From assembly GCA_035943635.1 (NCBI GenBank), contig DASZBX010000041.1, forward strand, positions 1 to 59,754: a stretch of DNA of 59,754 bases, written 5' to 3'. This stretch comes from DASZBX01 sp035943635. Lineage in GTDB: Bacteria > Actinomycetota > Actinomycetes > Streptomycetales > Catenulisporaceae. Both the position numbers and the translations under genes were made by a program. Below are positions 43,402 to 51,720 of the stretch, piece after piece; the first letter of the stretch is position 1, and each line of letters opens with the position of its first letter. Below the pieces are notes generated by a model that saw only the letters and a program-made list of their open reading frames with translations, was not told where the DNA came from and did not search any database.

Positions 43402-44211
43402 TTACGGAGTGGCATCCGGGAAGTCGGCCAACGGACAGTAGTTCGGCTGGATCGCATCGTACTGGTGCAGACCGATCCCCGTGCCCTGCTGCGGACTGGT
43501 GTTGACCGGCGCGCGGTCCCCGATCAGGACCAGGGCATGCCAGCCGGTCTGCTTCGCCGTGTAGAGCGTGCAGTTGTCGATGTTCTGCGTGTGCTGGTCG
43601 GACGCGGCGGCCGACCGGCTCTGCACGTACGTCGACGACGTGCCCGGCGTGGCCTCCAGCAGGAACAGGCTGGTGCCGTCGTTCGGGCCCACGGCCCAGA
43701 ACGACTGTCCCGCAGTGAGGTAGATGTCGGAAATGGACACGATGTTGTTGCTGTTCAGGTTCGCGAAGGCGATGCTGGGGTCGGAGAACCCGGTCGTGCC
43801 GTGGTGCGTCGGCGTCGGCAGGGTGATCTGGGTGGCGCCGTACTGGGCCTGGATCCAGAACTGGCCGGCTGTGTACTGCGACACGGCTGCGGAGTACGTG
43901 CCGTACGGCTCCGTGCCCGAGTTCGAGTCCACGGCGACGAAGTCGGTGTATCCGGCGTCGTACTGGCTCAGCGCCAGCCGGGACCCGCCCGCGTTGTAGA
44001 GCGACAGGTCGTAGTCCGAGGTCGAGGTCGGCTGGAGTGCGACCACCGACCAGTAGTCGGTGGTGGTCGTGTAGTTGTAGCTCTGGGCCACGGTTCCGGT
44101 GTAGACCGTGCCGCTCGTCATCGGCCCGCTGGCCCACGCGAGCGCCGGCACGGCCAGCACCGCCGTCACGGCCGCACCGAAAGTCAGTAGTCTTCTTCGC
44201 TTCTGGTTCAC
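43402..44211 (-). CDS. Secreted hypothetical protein
   Basis: A 269-residue exported protein. The signal peptide is clear (NQKRRRLL followed by a hydrophobic core and a WASG cleavage region near residue 28). The mature part is rich in Tyr, Ser, Thr and Gly with beta-strand alternation. VYTGTVAQSYNYTTTTDYWSV resembles pre-peptidase C-terminal or bacterial beta-sandwich domains. No catalytic residues are evident. GTG at 44211 is well placed behind GGAGG. Confidence 0.7.
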   Translation of the reverse strand: MNQKRRRLLTFGAAVTAVLAVPALAWASGPMTSGTVYTGTVAQSYNYTTTTDYWSVVALQPTSTSDYDLSLYNAGGSRLALSQYDAGYTDFVAVDSNSGTEPYGTYSAAVSQYTAGQFWIQAQYGATQITLPTPTHHGTTGFSDPSIAFANLNSNNIVSISDIYLTAGQSFWAVGPNDGTSLFLLEATPGTSSTYVQSRSAAASDQHTQNIDNCTLYTAKQTGWHALVLIGDRAPVNTSPQQGTGIGLHQYDAIQPNYCPLADFPDATP

Positions 44212-44328
44212 GAGCGCCTCCCTGCGCTTGCTGACTGTCCCGCCGCCCTCCTGATTCCCCGGTCGACAGGCGGCGCGAGCTTATCACCAGCCAAGTCGGG
44301 CGTATAGATAACCGTGCTTGCCACGGCA

Positions 44329-46218
44329 CTAACGCACCTCGAAGACCTCCCCGCGCGGGGAGAACGGCAGCGAGGCGCCGCGCGGCATCAGGAACGCGTG
44401 CACCCGACGGATCGACAGCGGTTCGCAGTACCCGTCGGTGATCACCAGAACCGGTGCGTCGGCCGGGAAATCCGCCGCCCGCAGCAGCAGGTCGATCCCC
44501 GGCTGCAACTGCGTGCCGCCGCGGCCGCGCACGGTGGCCCGGTCCCCGATCCGTTCCACCGGCAGGTATCCGGCGTCGAACGCCGCGGCGTCGCAGTACA
44601 CGATCCGGGCCGCCGGGACATCGTGCGCCCGCGCGTACGAGGCGATCGCGCCCAGCGCCTTGCCGAGCAGCCGCCGGTCCATGCTCCCGGAGGTGTCCAG
44701 CACCACCCCGAAGGTGCGCTGCGGGACGAACTCGTGCGGCGTGAACCGGCCCGGCCGGGGGATGTCCGGGGTGGCCGACTGCCGGCGCGAGGGCCGGGCG
44801 TAACTATGCTTGGGGAAGTCGGCCGGCATGTGCTCGTCGAACCAGCGGGCCAGTTTCACGTCCCAGCCGATCGGCGGCTGCTCCAGCGCCCGGATCTCCT
44901 CGGCCAGCCCGGCCGGCAGCAGCCCGCGGGAGCGTTCGTGGTACGTCCGCCCGGACAGCAGGGCCCTGCGGTAGAAGTCGTCCAGGTCCACGCTCGCCCC
45001 CGGCTCCTCCAGGCGCGCCAGCGGCTCGGTCAGCACGTCCCCGAGCCCGCGCCCGCGCAGGGTGGCCAGCTTGCGCAGCCGGCGCAGGTCCCCGGCGATC
45101 CGGTCGTACACCTGCTCGGCGCCCAGGCCCGCCAGGTCCGTGTCGTAGAGCAGCCCGTCCGGCATGCTGCCGACGGCCATCTCCACCAGCCAGCCGTTGA
45201 CCACGTAGTCGCAGGCCACGTTCCACAGGTACGGGTCGCGCCCGCCGACCCGGTCCCCGTGCCGCAGCGCGGCGTGCAGCATCTCGTGGGCCAGCACGAA
45301 CCGCCACTCCTCGCCGGTCATCGAGACCGTCGGATTGACGTAGACCTCGCCGAGCCGGGCGTCGACCGCGGCCACCGCGATGTGCTCGCGCCGGGCCAGC
45401 TCCGGGTCGGCCACCACCACCAGCCGCGCGGCGATCGCGCCGAGCAGCGGATAGGAGGAGACGAACCAGGACAACGCCGCGTGCCACGGCCCCTTGCCGC
45501 GCTCGCCGCGGTTGGCCGCCCGCTCGATCGTGTCCGCGATCGCCTTGGACAGCTGGGCCGAGAACTGGTCCGGCCAGTCCGAGACCGGGCCGGCCGGGCG
45601 GCCGGTCCACGCGGCGTGGGACGGGATCGGCCGCCCGGCCACCGGCACGCGGATGTGGTCCGGTACGCTCCCGGCCGTGCCGCAGGCGGCGAACCGCTCC
45701 GGGATCCCGGCCGCCCGCCAGGACTCGGCCATGGTCTCCTCGTCCCCGTCCGGCCAGTCCAGGTCCGCGAACGGCGTCGCGCCCACCTTGAACCCGCGCA
45801 GGAACCGGTTCACCGAGGCGCACCGGGCCGCGCGCAGCACCGGGTCGGCCAGCATCCGGTCCAATTGCGGGTCGTGGGCCGAGCCGTCGTCCGGCCGGGT
45901 CCCGGTGGCCGGCGCCGAATCCCGGTCGACCGGGCTCAGGTGGCCGAAGCCCAGATGCATCTGCGCGTGCGCGATCGCCCACGCCCAGGTCAGCGGATCC
46001 GCCCGGTGCCACACGTTCGCGTGGATCCGGCCCGCGGTGTCGACCACGACCAGACCGCCGCGCGGGGCCACCGGGCAGTCCGGGGCCTCGCAGACCGTGC
46101 CCAGGCTCACATTCTTGAACCCGGAGTGCTTGGCCAGCAGCGCCCGGCCGTCGTGCAGGTTGTCCAGCCCCGGCGGCTTCTTCGGCTCGGCCCGGGACTT
46201 CTTGCCCGCCCCGGCCAT
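44329..46218 (-). CDS. VWA-like protein with a putative metallopeptidase domain (DUF2201 type)
   Basis: A 629-residue cytosolic protein. A zincin-like site, AHEMLHAALRHGDR, lies near residue 310 with WNVACDYVVN downstream. A C-terminal von Willebrand A-like domain has the MIDAS start FGVVLDTSGSMDRR near residue 505 and VLVITDG. This combination is seen in proteins encoded next to MoxR-type ATPases; the ATPase is thought to load or remodel the VWA partner. Its ATG overlaps the ATPase stop as ATGA, so the two are translationally coupled. The target of the pair is unknown. Confidence 0.88.
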   Translation of the reverse strand: MAGAGKKSRAEPKKPPGLDNLHDGRALLAKHSGFKNVSLGTVCEAPDCPVAPRGGLVVVDTAGRIHANVWHRADPLTWAWAIAHAQMHLGFGHLSPVDRDSAPATGTRPDDGSAHDPQLDRMLADPVLRAARCASVNRFLRGFKVGATPFADLDWPDGDEETMAESWRAAGIPERFAACGTAGSVPDHIRVPVAGRPIPSHAAWTGRPAGPVSDWPDQFSAQLSKAIADTIERAANRGERGKGPWHAALSWFVSSYPLLGAIAARLVVVADPELARREHIAVAAVDARLGEVYVNPTVSMTGEEWRFVLAHEMLHAALRHGDRVGGRDPYLWNVACDYVVNGWLVEMAVGSMPDGLLYDTDLAGLGAEQVYDRIAGDLRRLRKLATLRGRGLGDVLTEPLARLEEPGASVDLDDFYRRALLSGRTYHERSRGLLPAGLAEEIRALEQPPIGWDVKLARWFDEHMPADFPKHSYARPSRRQSATPDIPRPGRFTPHEFVPQRTFGVVLDTSGSMDRRLLGKALGAIASYARAHDVPAARIVYCDAAAFDAGYLPVERIGDRATVRGRGGTQLQPGIDLLLRAADFPADAPVLVITDGYCEPLSIRRVHAFLMPRGASLPFSPRGEVFEVR

Positions 46219-47279
46219 CAGCTGCGCGCCGCGACCAGCCCGGGCAGATCCCGGGCCGCCTCGACCAGGAACCAGCCCGGCAGCGCCTGGGTGCCGTCCT
46301 CGTCCGCGGCCAGCACCGTCTGCGCGATCTCCAGCGAGATCTCGGCCAGCTCCACCAGCAGCGACTTGGCCCGGTAGGCCAGCTGCCGGGACGAGGCCGG
46401 ACCGTTGTCGCGGGTGGCCGGCAGGTCCCGGCCCAACCGGGCCCGGAACGCCTCGGCCAGGAAGTACAGCAGGTCCCGGTCCTCCGGCCGGCCCGGCCAG
46501 CGCGCGTCGCCCTTGAGGATCGCCTCGAACCCGTACGCGTTGCGCACCACCTTCAGGTAGCCGCAGAAACCCGCCGCGTGGGTCGGGCTGAGCGTGCCGT
46601 GGGCCAGCACCCGCAGCGTCTCCTCGCCGACCTGCGGCCCGCAGGAGTGCAGCGTGTCGGACAGCATGTGCCAGGACCGCGGGGTGGAGAACGCCTCCTC
46701 GGTCTTCGGCGCCGGGGCCCACAGCTGGTCCGGCCGCTCGGTCAGGTAGTCCAGGATCCACGGGTGGATCCCGGCGCCCCCGGCCCACCGGAACCAGTCC
46801 GCCGCGCTGGCCCGCAGGTGCAGGTGCACCAGCCGGTTGACCAGCGCCGACGCCATCGGCCGGGCCAGCGCCTGGTCGGTGGCCCGGTTGCCCGCGCCGA
46901 TCACGACCGAACCGGCCGGCAGCTCGTACGACCCGATCCGCCGGTCCAGGATCAGCGAGTAGAACGCCTTCTGCACGTCCGGCGGCGCGGCGTTCAGCTC
47001 GTCCAGGAACAGGCAGTACGGCTCCTCCCGGGCGATCATCTCCGGCGGGCAGAACCGGCTGCGCCCCCCGACGATCTGCGGCACGCCCATCAGGTCCTCC
47101 GGCGCCAGCTGGGTGCCGAGCAGCGACACGCATTCGAGCCCCAGGCTCGCCGCGAAATCCCGCACCAGACTGGACTTCCCGATCCCCGGCGCGCCCCAGA
47201 GGAACACCGGCCGGACGGTGGCGACGTCGAGCAGGACCGCGGGCAGCTGCGCCGGGGTGACCGTCACCGCCGATTCCAT
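46218..47279 (-). CDS. MoxR-family AAA+ ATPase
   Basis: A 353-residue ATPase. Walker A is GAPGIGKSS (about residues 29-37), Walker B is CLFLDELNAAPP, and sensor 1 is VVIGAGNRATD. The sequence LGTQLAPEDLMGVPQIVGG is typical of the MoxR group that partners VWA proteins. It likely remodels or activates the VWA/metallopeptidase encoded immediately downstream. GGAG precedes the ATG by seven bases. Upstream 100 bases contain a perfect -10-like TATAAT, but on the opposite strand. Confidence 0.9.
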   Translation of the reverse strand: MESAVTVTPAQLPAVLLDVATVRPVFLWGAPGIGKSSLVRDFAASLGLECVSLLGTQLAPEDLMGVPQIVGGRSRFCPPEMIAREEPYCLFLDELNAAPPDVQKAFYSLILDRRIGSYELPAGSVVIGAGNRATDQALARPMASALVNRLVHLHLRASAADWFRWAGGAGIHPWILDYLTERPDQLWAPAPKTEEAFSTPRSWHMLSDTLHSCGPQVGEETLRVLAHGTLSPTHAAGFCGYLKVVRNAYGFEAILKGDARWPGRPEDRDLLYFLAEAFRARLGRDLPATRDNGPASSRQLAYRAKSLLVELAEISLEIAQTVLAADEDGTQALPGWFLVEAARDLPGLVAARS

Positions 47280-47379
47280 GGTGGGGGCTCCGTTTCTGCT
47301 TCACCTGGCACTGTCAACGGAAGTGTCCAGGAACCGCGGCTCAGCTGTCCACGGGATAACGCCCGGCAGAGTTAAACGG

Positions 47380-47385
47380 TATAAT
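47380..47385 (+). promoter_or_regulatory. TATAAT box upstream of the PIN remnant
   Basis: A perfect TATAAT, rare in this GC-rich sequence, within an AT-rich 40-bp patch. It points toward the PIN-domain gene. No good -35 is present at 17 bases. Confidence 0.35.
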
Positions 47386-47501
47386 GCATTTCCAAGGCAC
47401 AAAATTGCATTCGCATCACGGACGAGGACCCGGCCGCGGTCACCCGGCGGATCCTGAAGGGCGCGCGGGAATGAGCGGCGCGATCCCCCTGCCTCGGCGT
47501 C

Positions 47502-47861
47502 ATGACCGACGCCCAGGAGTTCTCCCTCTGGCTCTCCCCGCACATCCTCGACAACATCGCCCGCGTGCTGCGCGAGGGTTATCAGTGGCCGCAGGAACGG
47601 ATCGAGGAGTACCTCGACGTCCTGGACGACATATCGCAGAACAGCGGCGGCGACATCATCGCACCGCCGCAGACCGTCTCGGACTGTCCGGACTGGGAGG
47701 ACAACCGGATCCTCGATCTCGCGGCCGAGGTCGGGGCGATGCTGGTCGTCTCCAACGACAGCGACCTGCTCGCGACGTCGCCGTGGCGCGGAACGCCGGT
47801 CCTGACCCCCAAGCACTTCGCCGAGAAGGTCGACGGGATGCGCCGCTACCGGCGTCGTTGA
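47502..47861 (+). pseudogene. PIN-domain toxin lacking its N-terminus
   Basis: A 119-residue frame that matches the C-terminal two-thirds of PIN toxins: LSPHILDNIARVLREGYQWP, DCPDWEDNRILDLAAEVGA, VVSNDSDLLATSPWRG and VLTPKHFAEKV. The N-terminal strand with the first catalytic aspartate (usual start VxLDTNVL) is absent, and the usual Glu of the second motif is Asp. A coding-like stretch in another frame (about 47400-47475, ITDEDPAAVTRRILKGARE) may be a displaced upstream part. The ATG has no good ribosome site. Probably inactive. Confidence 0.6.
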
Positions 47862-47866
47862 ATCGC

Positions 47867-49216
47867 TCAGATCGCCCCGCTGCGCCCGCGCGCGCCGGCC
47901 GCCGAGCCGGCCGACCTCGCCGCCGCGAACGCTGCTGCGACCATACCCGCCTCGGCCGGGTCCAGGGTCGACACGGTCACCCGCAGGCCGGGGCCGGAGC
48001 GTTGCCGGAACCAGGCGCCCGGGGCGGCCGCGTATCCGGCCGACAGCAGGGCACTGAGAGCCGCCGACTCGTCCGGCACGGGCACCCACACGTTCAGCCC
48101 GGTCCGTCCGTGTGCTGAGATACCTTGCCCGGCGAGCGCTTCGACCAGGGCATTGCGACGCTCGTCGTACGCGGTCGCGGCTCGGCGGATCATGGTTGCC
48201 ACCTGGGGATCGCCGATCGCGTCGGCCCAGATCCCCTGAATCAGGTGGCTGACAAACCGGGCGGTGTGCATCAGCCGTCCGCGGACCAGGTCCGAGGTGG
48301 TCGCGTCGGCCGCCATCACGGCCACCCGCAGGTCGGGGCCGTACGCCTTCGACGAGCTGCGCAGGTAGGCCCACCGCTCGGTCGCCCCGGCGACGGTCTG
48401 CGCCGGGCCCGGGCTCAGGTCCGCGCCGTGGTCGTCGTCGATCGTCAGAGTCCTGGGATGGCCGGCGAGCACCGCCCGCAGTTCCCGCGCCCGCGCCGCC
48501 GAGGTCATCGAGGCGAACGGGTTCTGCGCGCGGGTCGTGGTGACGAACGCCTTGGCCCCGGCCCGCAACGCATCGTCGAGGTCTGACGGACTCGGCCCGT
48601 CGTCGTCCACGGCCACCGGCACCGGCCGCAGGCTGTGCGCGGCGAGCAGGTCGAGCACGTGCGCCCACCCGGGATCCTCCACCGCCACCGCGTCACCGGG
48701 CCGCAGGTGGGTGGACATCACCCGGTCGATCCCGTCCAGCGAGCCGAAGACGCAGGTCAGGTGCTCGGAGGGCACGCCGTCGACGGCCAGCAGCCGGCGC
48801 ATGTGCTCGCGCAGGACCGGGTCCATGCCCTCGTCGCCGTAGCCGCGCGAGATCACCGGCCGGCGGATCTCCAGCCTCGGCAGCAGCCTGAGGTCCGGGT
48901 CGCCGAGGAACAGCCCGGTGGTGCCCGGCGGCAGCACCAGGGTGCGCCCGGCCGCGCTGGTGGCCGGGCGTTCGCGCACCCGGCTGCCCTGCCGGCCGAG
49001 CGTCTCGATCGTGCCGCGGTCGCGCAGCAGCCGGTAGGCGCTGGCCGCCGTGTTCGGGTTCACCCCGAGTTCGGCCGCGAGTTCGCGCACGGTCGGCAGC
49101 GGCGTGCCCGGCGCCAGCCGGCCCGCGCCGATCGCCGCCTCCACGCTGGCCGTGATGTCACTTGCGCGGCCACCACGCACCTCGTACTGTTGGGCCCAGC
49201 CAATATGTTCTGACAC
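47867..49216 (-). CDS. MocR-type GntR regulator with aminotransferase-like domain
   Basis: A 449-residue regulator. The GntR winged helix is at residues about 20-80 (PTVRELAAELGVNPNTAASAYRLL) and the rest is a type-I aminotransferase fold. The PLP-binding lysine is in LRSSSKAYGPDLRVAVM, and PGDAVAVEDPGW and TTRAQNPFASMTS are further family blocks. MocR/PdxR proteins sense PLP or PLP-amino-acid adducts. It is divergent from a pyridoxamine-phosphate-oxidase-like gene with only 28 bp between, and almost certainly controls it. GTG at 49216. Confidence 0.92.
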   Translation of the reverse strand: MSEHIGWAQQYEVRGGRASDITASVEAAIGAGRLAPGTPLPTVRELAAELGVNPNTAASAYRLLRDRGTIETLGRQGSRVRERPATSAAGRTLVLPPGTTGLFLGDPDLRLLPRLEIRRPVISRGYGDEGMDPVLREHMRRLLAVDGVPSEHLTCVFGSLDGIDRVMSTHLRPGDAVAVEDPGWAHVLDLLAAHSLRPVPVAVDDDGPSPSDLDDALRAGAKAFVTTTRAQNPFASMTSAARARELRAVLAGHPRTLTIDDDHGADLSPGPAQTVAGATERWAYLRSSSKAYGPDLRVAVMAADATTSDLVRGRLMHTARFVSHLIQGIWADAIGDPQVATMIRRAATAYDERRNALVEALAGQGISAHGRTGLNVWVPVPDESAALSALLSAGYAAAPGAWFRQRSGPGLRVTVSTLDPAEAGMVAAAFAAARSAGSAAGARGRSGAI

Positions 49217-49244
49217 AAACTACATTCTGTACTAGGACAATGTG
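49217..49244. promoter_or_regulatory. 28-bp divergent promoter/operator, probably leaderless
   Basis: CTGACA (49210-49215), a 17-base spacer and TAGGAC (49233-49238) form a plus-strand promoter that would start transcription at or next to the ATG at 49245, giving a leaderless mRNA. TACATTCTGTA (49221-49231) is a small dyad between the genes and a candidate MocR contact. The plus-strand -35 lies inside the first codons of the regulator gene. Confidence 0.5.
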
Positions 49245-49937
49245 ATGACGCAAATCGACGGCACCGCCCCCGAGGCCGCCGCCTCGGCCACCGACTCCGC
49301 CTACGCCCAGACCGGCCGCTCCACCCCGAGCCGCTACCGGGAGCGCGCCACCTACGACCGCGCCGCCGTGCACGCAGTCCTGGACGAGGCCCTGGTCGCC
49401 CACGTCGGCTTCATCCGTGACGGCGCGCCCGTGGTCCTGCCGACCCTGCACGCCCGGATCGGCGACACCATATACATTCACGGCTCCACCGGCGGCCGGT
49501 TCGCGCTGCTCGACGGCGAGCCGGTCAGCGTCACCGTCACCCTGCTCGACGCACTCGTGCTGGCCCGCTCCTGGTTCCACCACTCGGCCGGGTACCGCTC
49601 GGTCGTCGTGCACGGCGCCGCCCGCGTCGTCACCGACGACCGGGAACGCTGGGACGCGATGGCCGGACTGGTCGACCACGTCGTGCCCGGACGCTCCGCC
49701 GACTCCCGCCCGCCGCTGCGCAAGGAACTGTCCGCGACCACGATCGTGGCGGTCGACCTGGCCGAGGTCTCGCTCAAGTCGCGCGGCGGGCACGTCGCCG
49801 ACGACGAGGCCGACCTGGGCCTGCCGCACTGGGCCGGAACCATCCCGTTGCGCCTGGTCCCGGGCTCGCCGGTACCCACCGAGGACCTGGCCGAGGGCAT
49901 CGCCCTGCCCGGCTACGTGGCCCGGTACGCCCGCTGA
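49245..49937 (+). CDS. Pyridoxamine 5'-phosphate oxidase family protein
   Basis: A 230-residue split-barrel flavoprotein relative. RYRERATYDRAAVHAVLDEAL, VAHVGFIRDGAPVVLPTLHAR and YIHGSTGGRFALLDGEPVSVTVTLLDALVLARS are typical of the FMN-binding PNPOx-like group often found beside MocR regulators. The role may be in vitamin B6 balance or in reducing a small compound. No ribosome site is present; the start codon lies at the expected transcript 5' end. The neighbouring regulator uses PLP, consistent with a B6-responsive pair. Confidence 0.88.
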   Translation: MTQIDGTAPEAAASATDSAYAQTGRSTPSRYRERATYDRAAVHAVLDEALVAHVGFIRDGAPVVLPTLHARIGDTIYIHGSTGGRFALLDGEPVSVTVTLLDALVLARSWFHHSAGYRSVVVHGAARVVTDDRERWDAMAGLVDHVVPGRSADSRPPLRKELSATTIVAVDLAEVSLKSRGGHVADDEADLGLPHWAGTIPLRLVPGSPVPTEDLAEGIALPGYVARYAR

Positions 49938-50027
49938 GCGCACGGCCCCGGCGCGATGTTGTCTTTGCCCGGTCGATGAGACAGACTACGGATCGGCCGA
50001 ATGAGGACAAACGAGGGGACTGGAACA

Positions 50028-51515
50028 GTGCGGATCTATGCGGCATCGCGCGGCGAGGTGGTGAGGGGCGCGCTCTACATGGTCGGATTCGTCGCCGTCA
50101 TGGATGTCGCCATGGTTCTGTTCCTCGAACACGTCCTGAACCGCACGGTCACTCTGACGGCCCAGTGGCCGATCGCGATCGTCGTACTCGGCGTGATCGC
50201 CTTCGCCGCCCGCGCCTACAACGAGGCCGCGAGCAGCTGGATCCAGGTCACCCCCAAGCAGCTGAGCTGGGCCTCCGGCCCGAAGCCGGCCGCCCAGGGG
50301 CTGACCCCGAGCGGCACGGTGAAACTGGCCGACGTCACGGCCGTCACGGTCCAGCTCGACGAGGTCAAGGCGAAGGCCGGCCGCAAGGTGGTCACCCTGC
50401 AGGTGCACCGCCTGCACGCGCAGATCGACGGCAAGCCCGACCTGGTCCTGCCGGTTGCGGCTCTAGAGACCGCCGACACGAAGATCGCCCCCGAGGTGCT
50501 CGCCCACGGCCGGACGCAACTGCTGCGCGTGGTCGAGCAGATCGACTCGAATGCCAAGGGGTTCACGGTCGACACCACGGTCCTGGGCGATGTGGCGGAG
50601 GAACTGGCCGCGCTGAAGCGGGACAAGGACGCCAAGGGTAAGGGCAAGGCCAAGGACGCTGAGGGCACCGAGGTCGTCGAGACGACCGAGACCACTGAGG
50701 TCGTGGAACTCGCCGAAGGCGGCGAGCAGCTCGAAGCGATCGAGTCCACGGAGGTTGTGGAAGAGGTCGTTTCCGAGGATGGCGGCGAGGTAGATGTCGA
50801 AGAAGCCACCACGGTCACTGAGTCCTCGATTGCCGAAGTCGAAGAGCCCGAGGCCGATGCCGAGCTCGCGGCTGTCGAACTTGTAGCTGAGGAGTCCGCG
50901 GCAGAGCCCGCCGACCTTGACGCTGCCGAGCTTGTCGCCGAGGAGTCTGCGCCCGAGGTAGAGATCGAATCCGTGGAACTCGTGGCCGAGGAGCCCGAGG
51001 CCGTGGTCGAATCCGAGCCTGCCGAGCTCGGAGTGGTCGAACTCGTCGCCGAAGAGTCCGTGCCTGAGGCCGAGCCGGCTGAGGTTGAGGCCGTTGAACT
51101 CATCGCCGAGGAGTCCGCGGCCGAGTCCGCCGACCTCGAGGTTGCCGAGCTTGTCGCCGAGAAGTCCGTATCGACGCCCGAGGTTGAGACCGAGTCCGCG
51201 GCCGCCGAGCTCGTTGCCGAGGAGTCCGCGGCCGAGGTCGTGGTCGAGTCCGAGCCGACCGGGCTCGAAGTGGTCGAACTCGTCGCCGAGGAGTCCGTGC
51301 CCGCCGAGGCATCGTCCGAATCCTCCGCCGAGTCCGTCGAACCGGCCGTCGTGATCCCGGCCGCCGCGACGGCTCCGGAGATCGAGACCGTGGTCGCCAA
51401 GAAGACCCCCAAGCCCCGCACCCGGAAGGCCGCGGCGGCCAAGCCCAAGCCCGCGGCCGAGATCACCGACCAGTCCGAGACCGCGGAGGCAGCCGAGTCC
51501 GGCGTCAGCGGCTGA
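50028..51515 (+). CDS. Membrane-anchored protein with Glu/Val-rich repeats
   Basis: About 495 residues. Two hydrophobic helices (about 10-32 and 43-60) are followed by a small folded region (to about 190), a Lys-rich hinge (KGKGKAKDAE), and then about 220 residues built from irregular copies of VELVAEES with Pro/Glu/Ser spacers. The C-terminus is basic (KKTPKPRTRKAAAAKPKP). The N-terminal part resembles actinobacterial DUF3093-type membrane proteins. The repeats look extended and acidic, perhaps a binding or spacing tail. GTG at 50028 has GAGGGG upstream; an ATG at 50001 is possible but has none. Confidence 0.75.
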   Translation: MRIYAASRGEVVRGALYMVGFVAVMDVAMVLFLEHVLNRTVTLTAQWPIAIVVLGVIAFAARAYNEAASSWIQVTPKQLSWASGPKPAAQGLTPSGTVKLADVTAVTVQLDEVKAKAGRKVVTLQVHRLHAQIDGKPDLVLPVAALETADTKIAPEVLAHGRTQLLRVVEQIDSNAKGFTVDTTVLGDVAEELAALKRDKDAKGKGKAKDAEGTEVVETTETTEVVELAEGGEQLEAIESTEVVEEVVSEDGGEVDVEEATTVTESSIAEVEEPEADAELAAVELVAEESAAEPADLDAAELVAEESAPEVEIESVELVAEEPEAVVESEPAELGVVELVAEESVPEAEPAEVEAVELIAEESAAESADLEVAELVAEKSVSTPEVETESAAAELVAEESAAEVVVESEPTGLEVVELVAEESVPAEASSESSAESVEPAVVIPAAATAPEIETVVAKKTPKPRTRKAAAAKPKPAAEITDQSETAEAAESGVSG

Positions 51516-51518
51516 GCG

Positions 51519-51720
51519 CTAGGCAGTGTTTGGGGATGTCTCAAGGCGCGAATCCGGTGATCGCCGTCGCCTGGCCGCACCGCACGGAACGGCACAGACG
51601 ACCGAGTATGAGCCGTCCCGTGCGGCGCGCCCATGCTCGGCGCTGACCAGATTCGCCTCACCTACCAGCACAAACCGGCGGTCATGCCGTCGCCTTGACA
51701 CATTCCCCAACACTGCCTAG
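51519..51720. mobile_element. 202-bp MITE with 30-bp terminal inverted repeats, CTAG ends
   Basis: Bases 51519-51548 (CTAGGCAGTGTTTGGGG...) match the reverse complement of 51691-51720 at 27 of 30 positions. Both ends carry CTAG, probably a 4-bp target duplication as seen with IS5-group elements. An inner hairpin (CGCACGGAACGGC, about 51577-51589, with GCCGTCCCGTGCG, about 51621-51633) makes most of the element foldable. No transposase is encoded; two 64-codon frames on opposite strands are artefacts of its symmetry. It sits four bases past one gene's stop and supplies the stop codon of the convergent gene. Confidence 0.85.

Noticed and set aside
47282..47385. TATAAT as the promoter of the MoxR operon
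   Set aside because: It is on the plus strand, directed away from the MoxR gene.
51519..51720. Two 64-codon genes on opposite strands
   Set aside because: Both are read from the palindromic MITE and resemble each other only because the element is symmetric.
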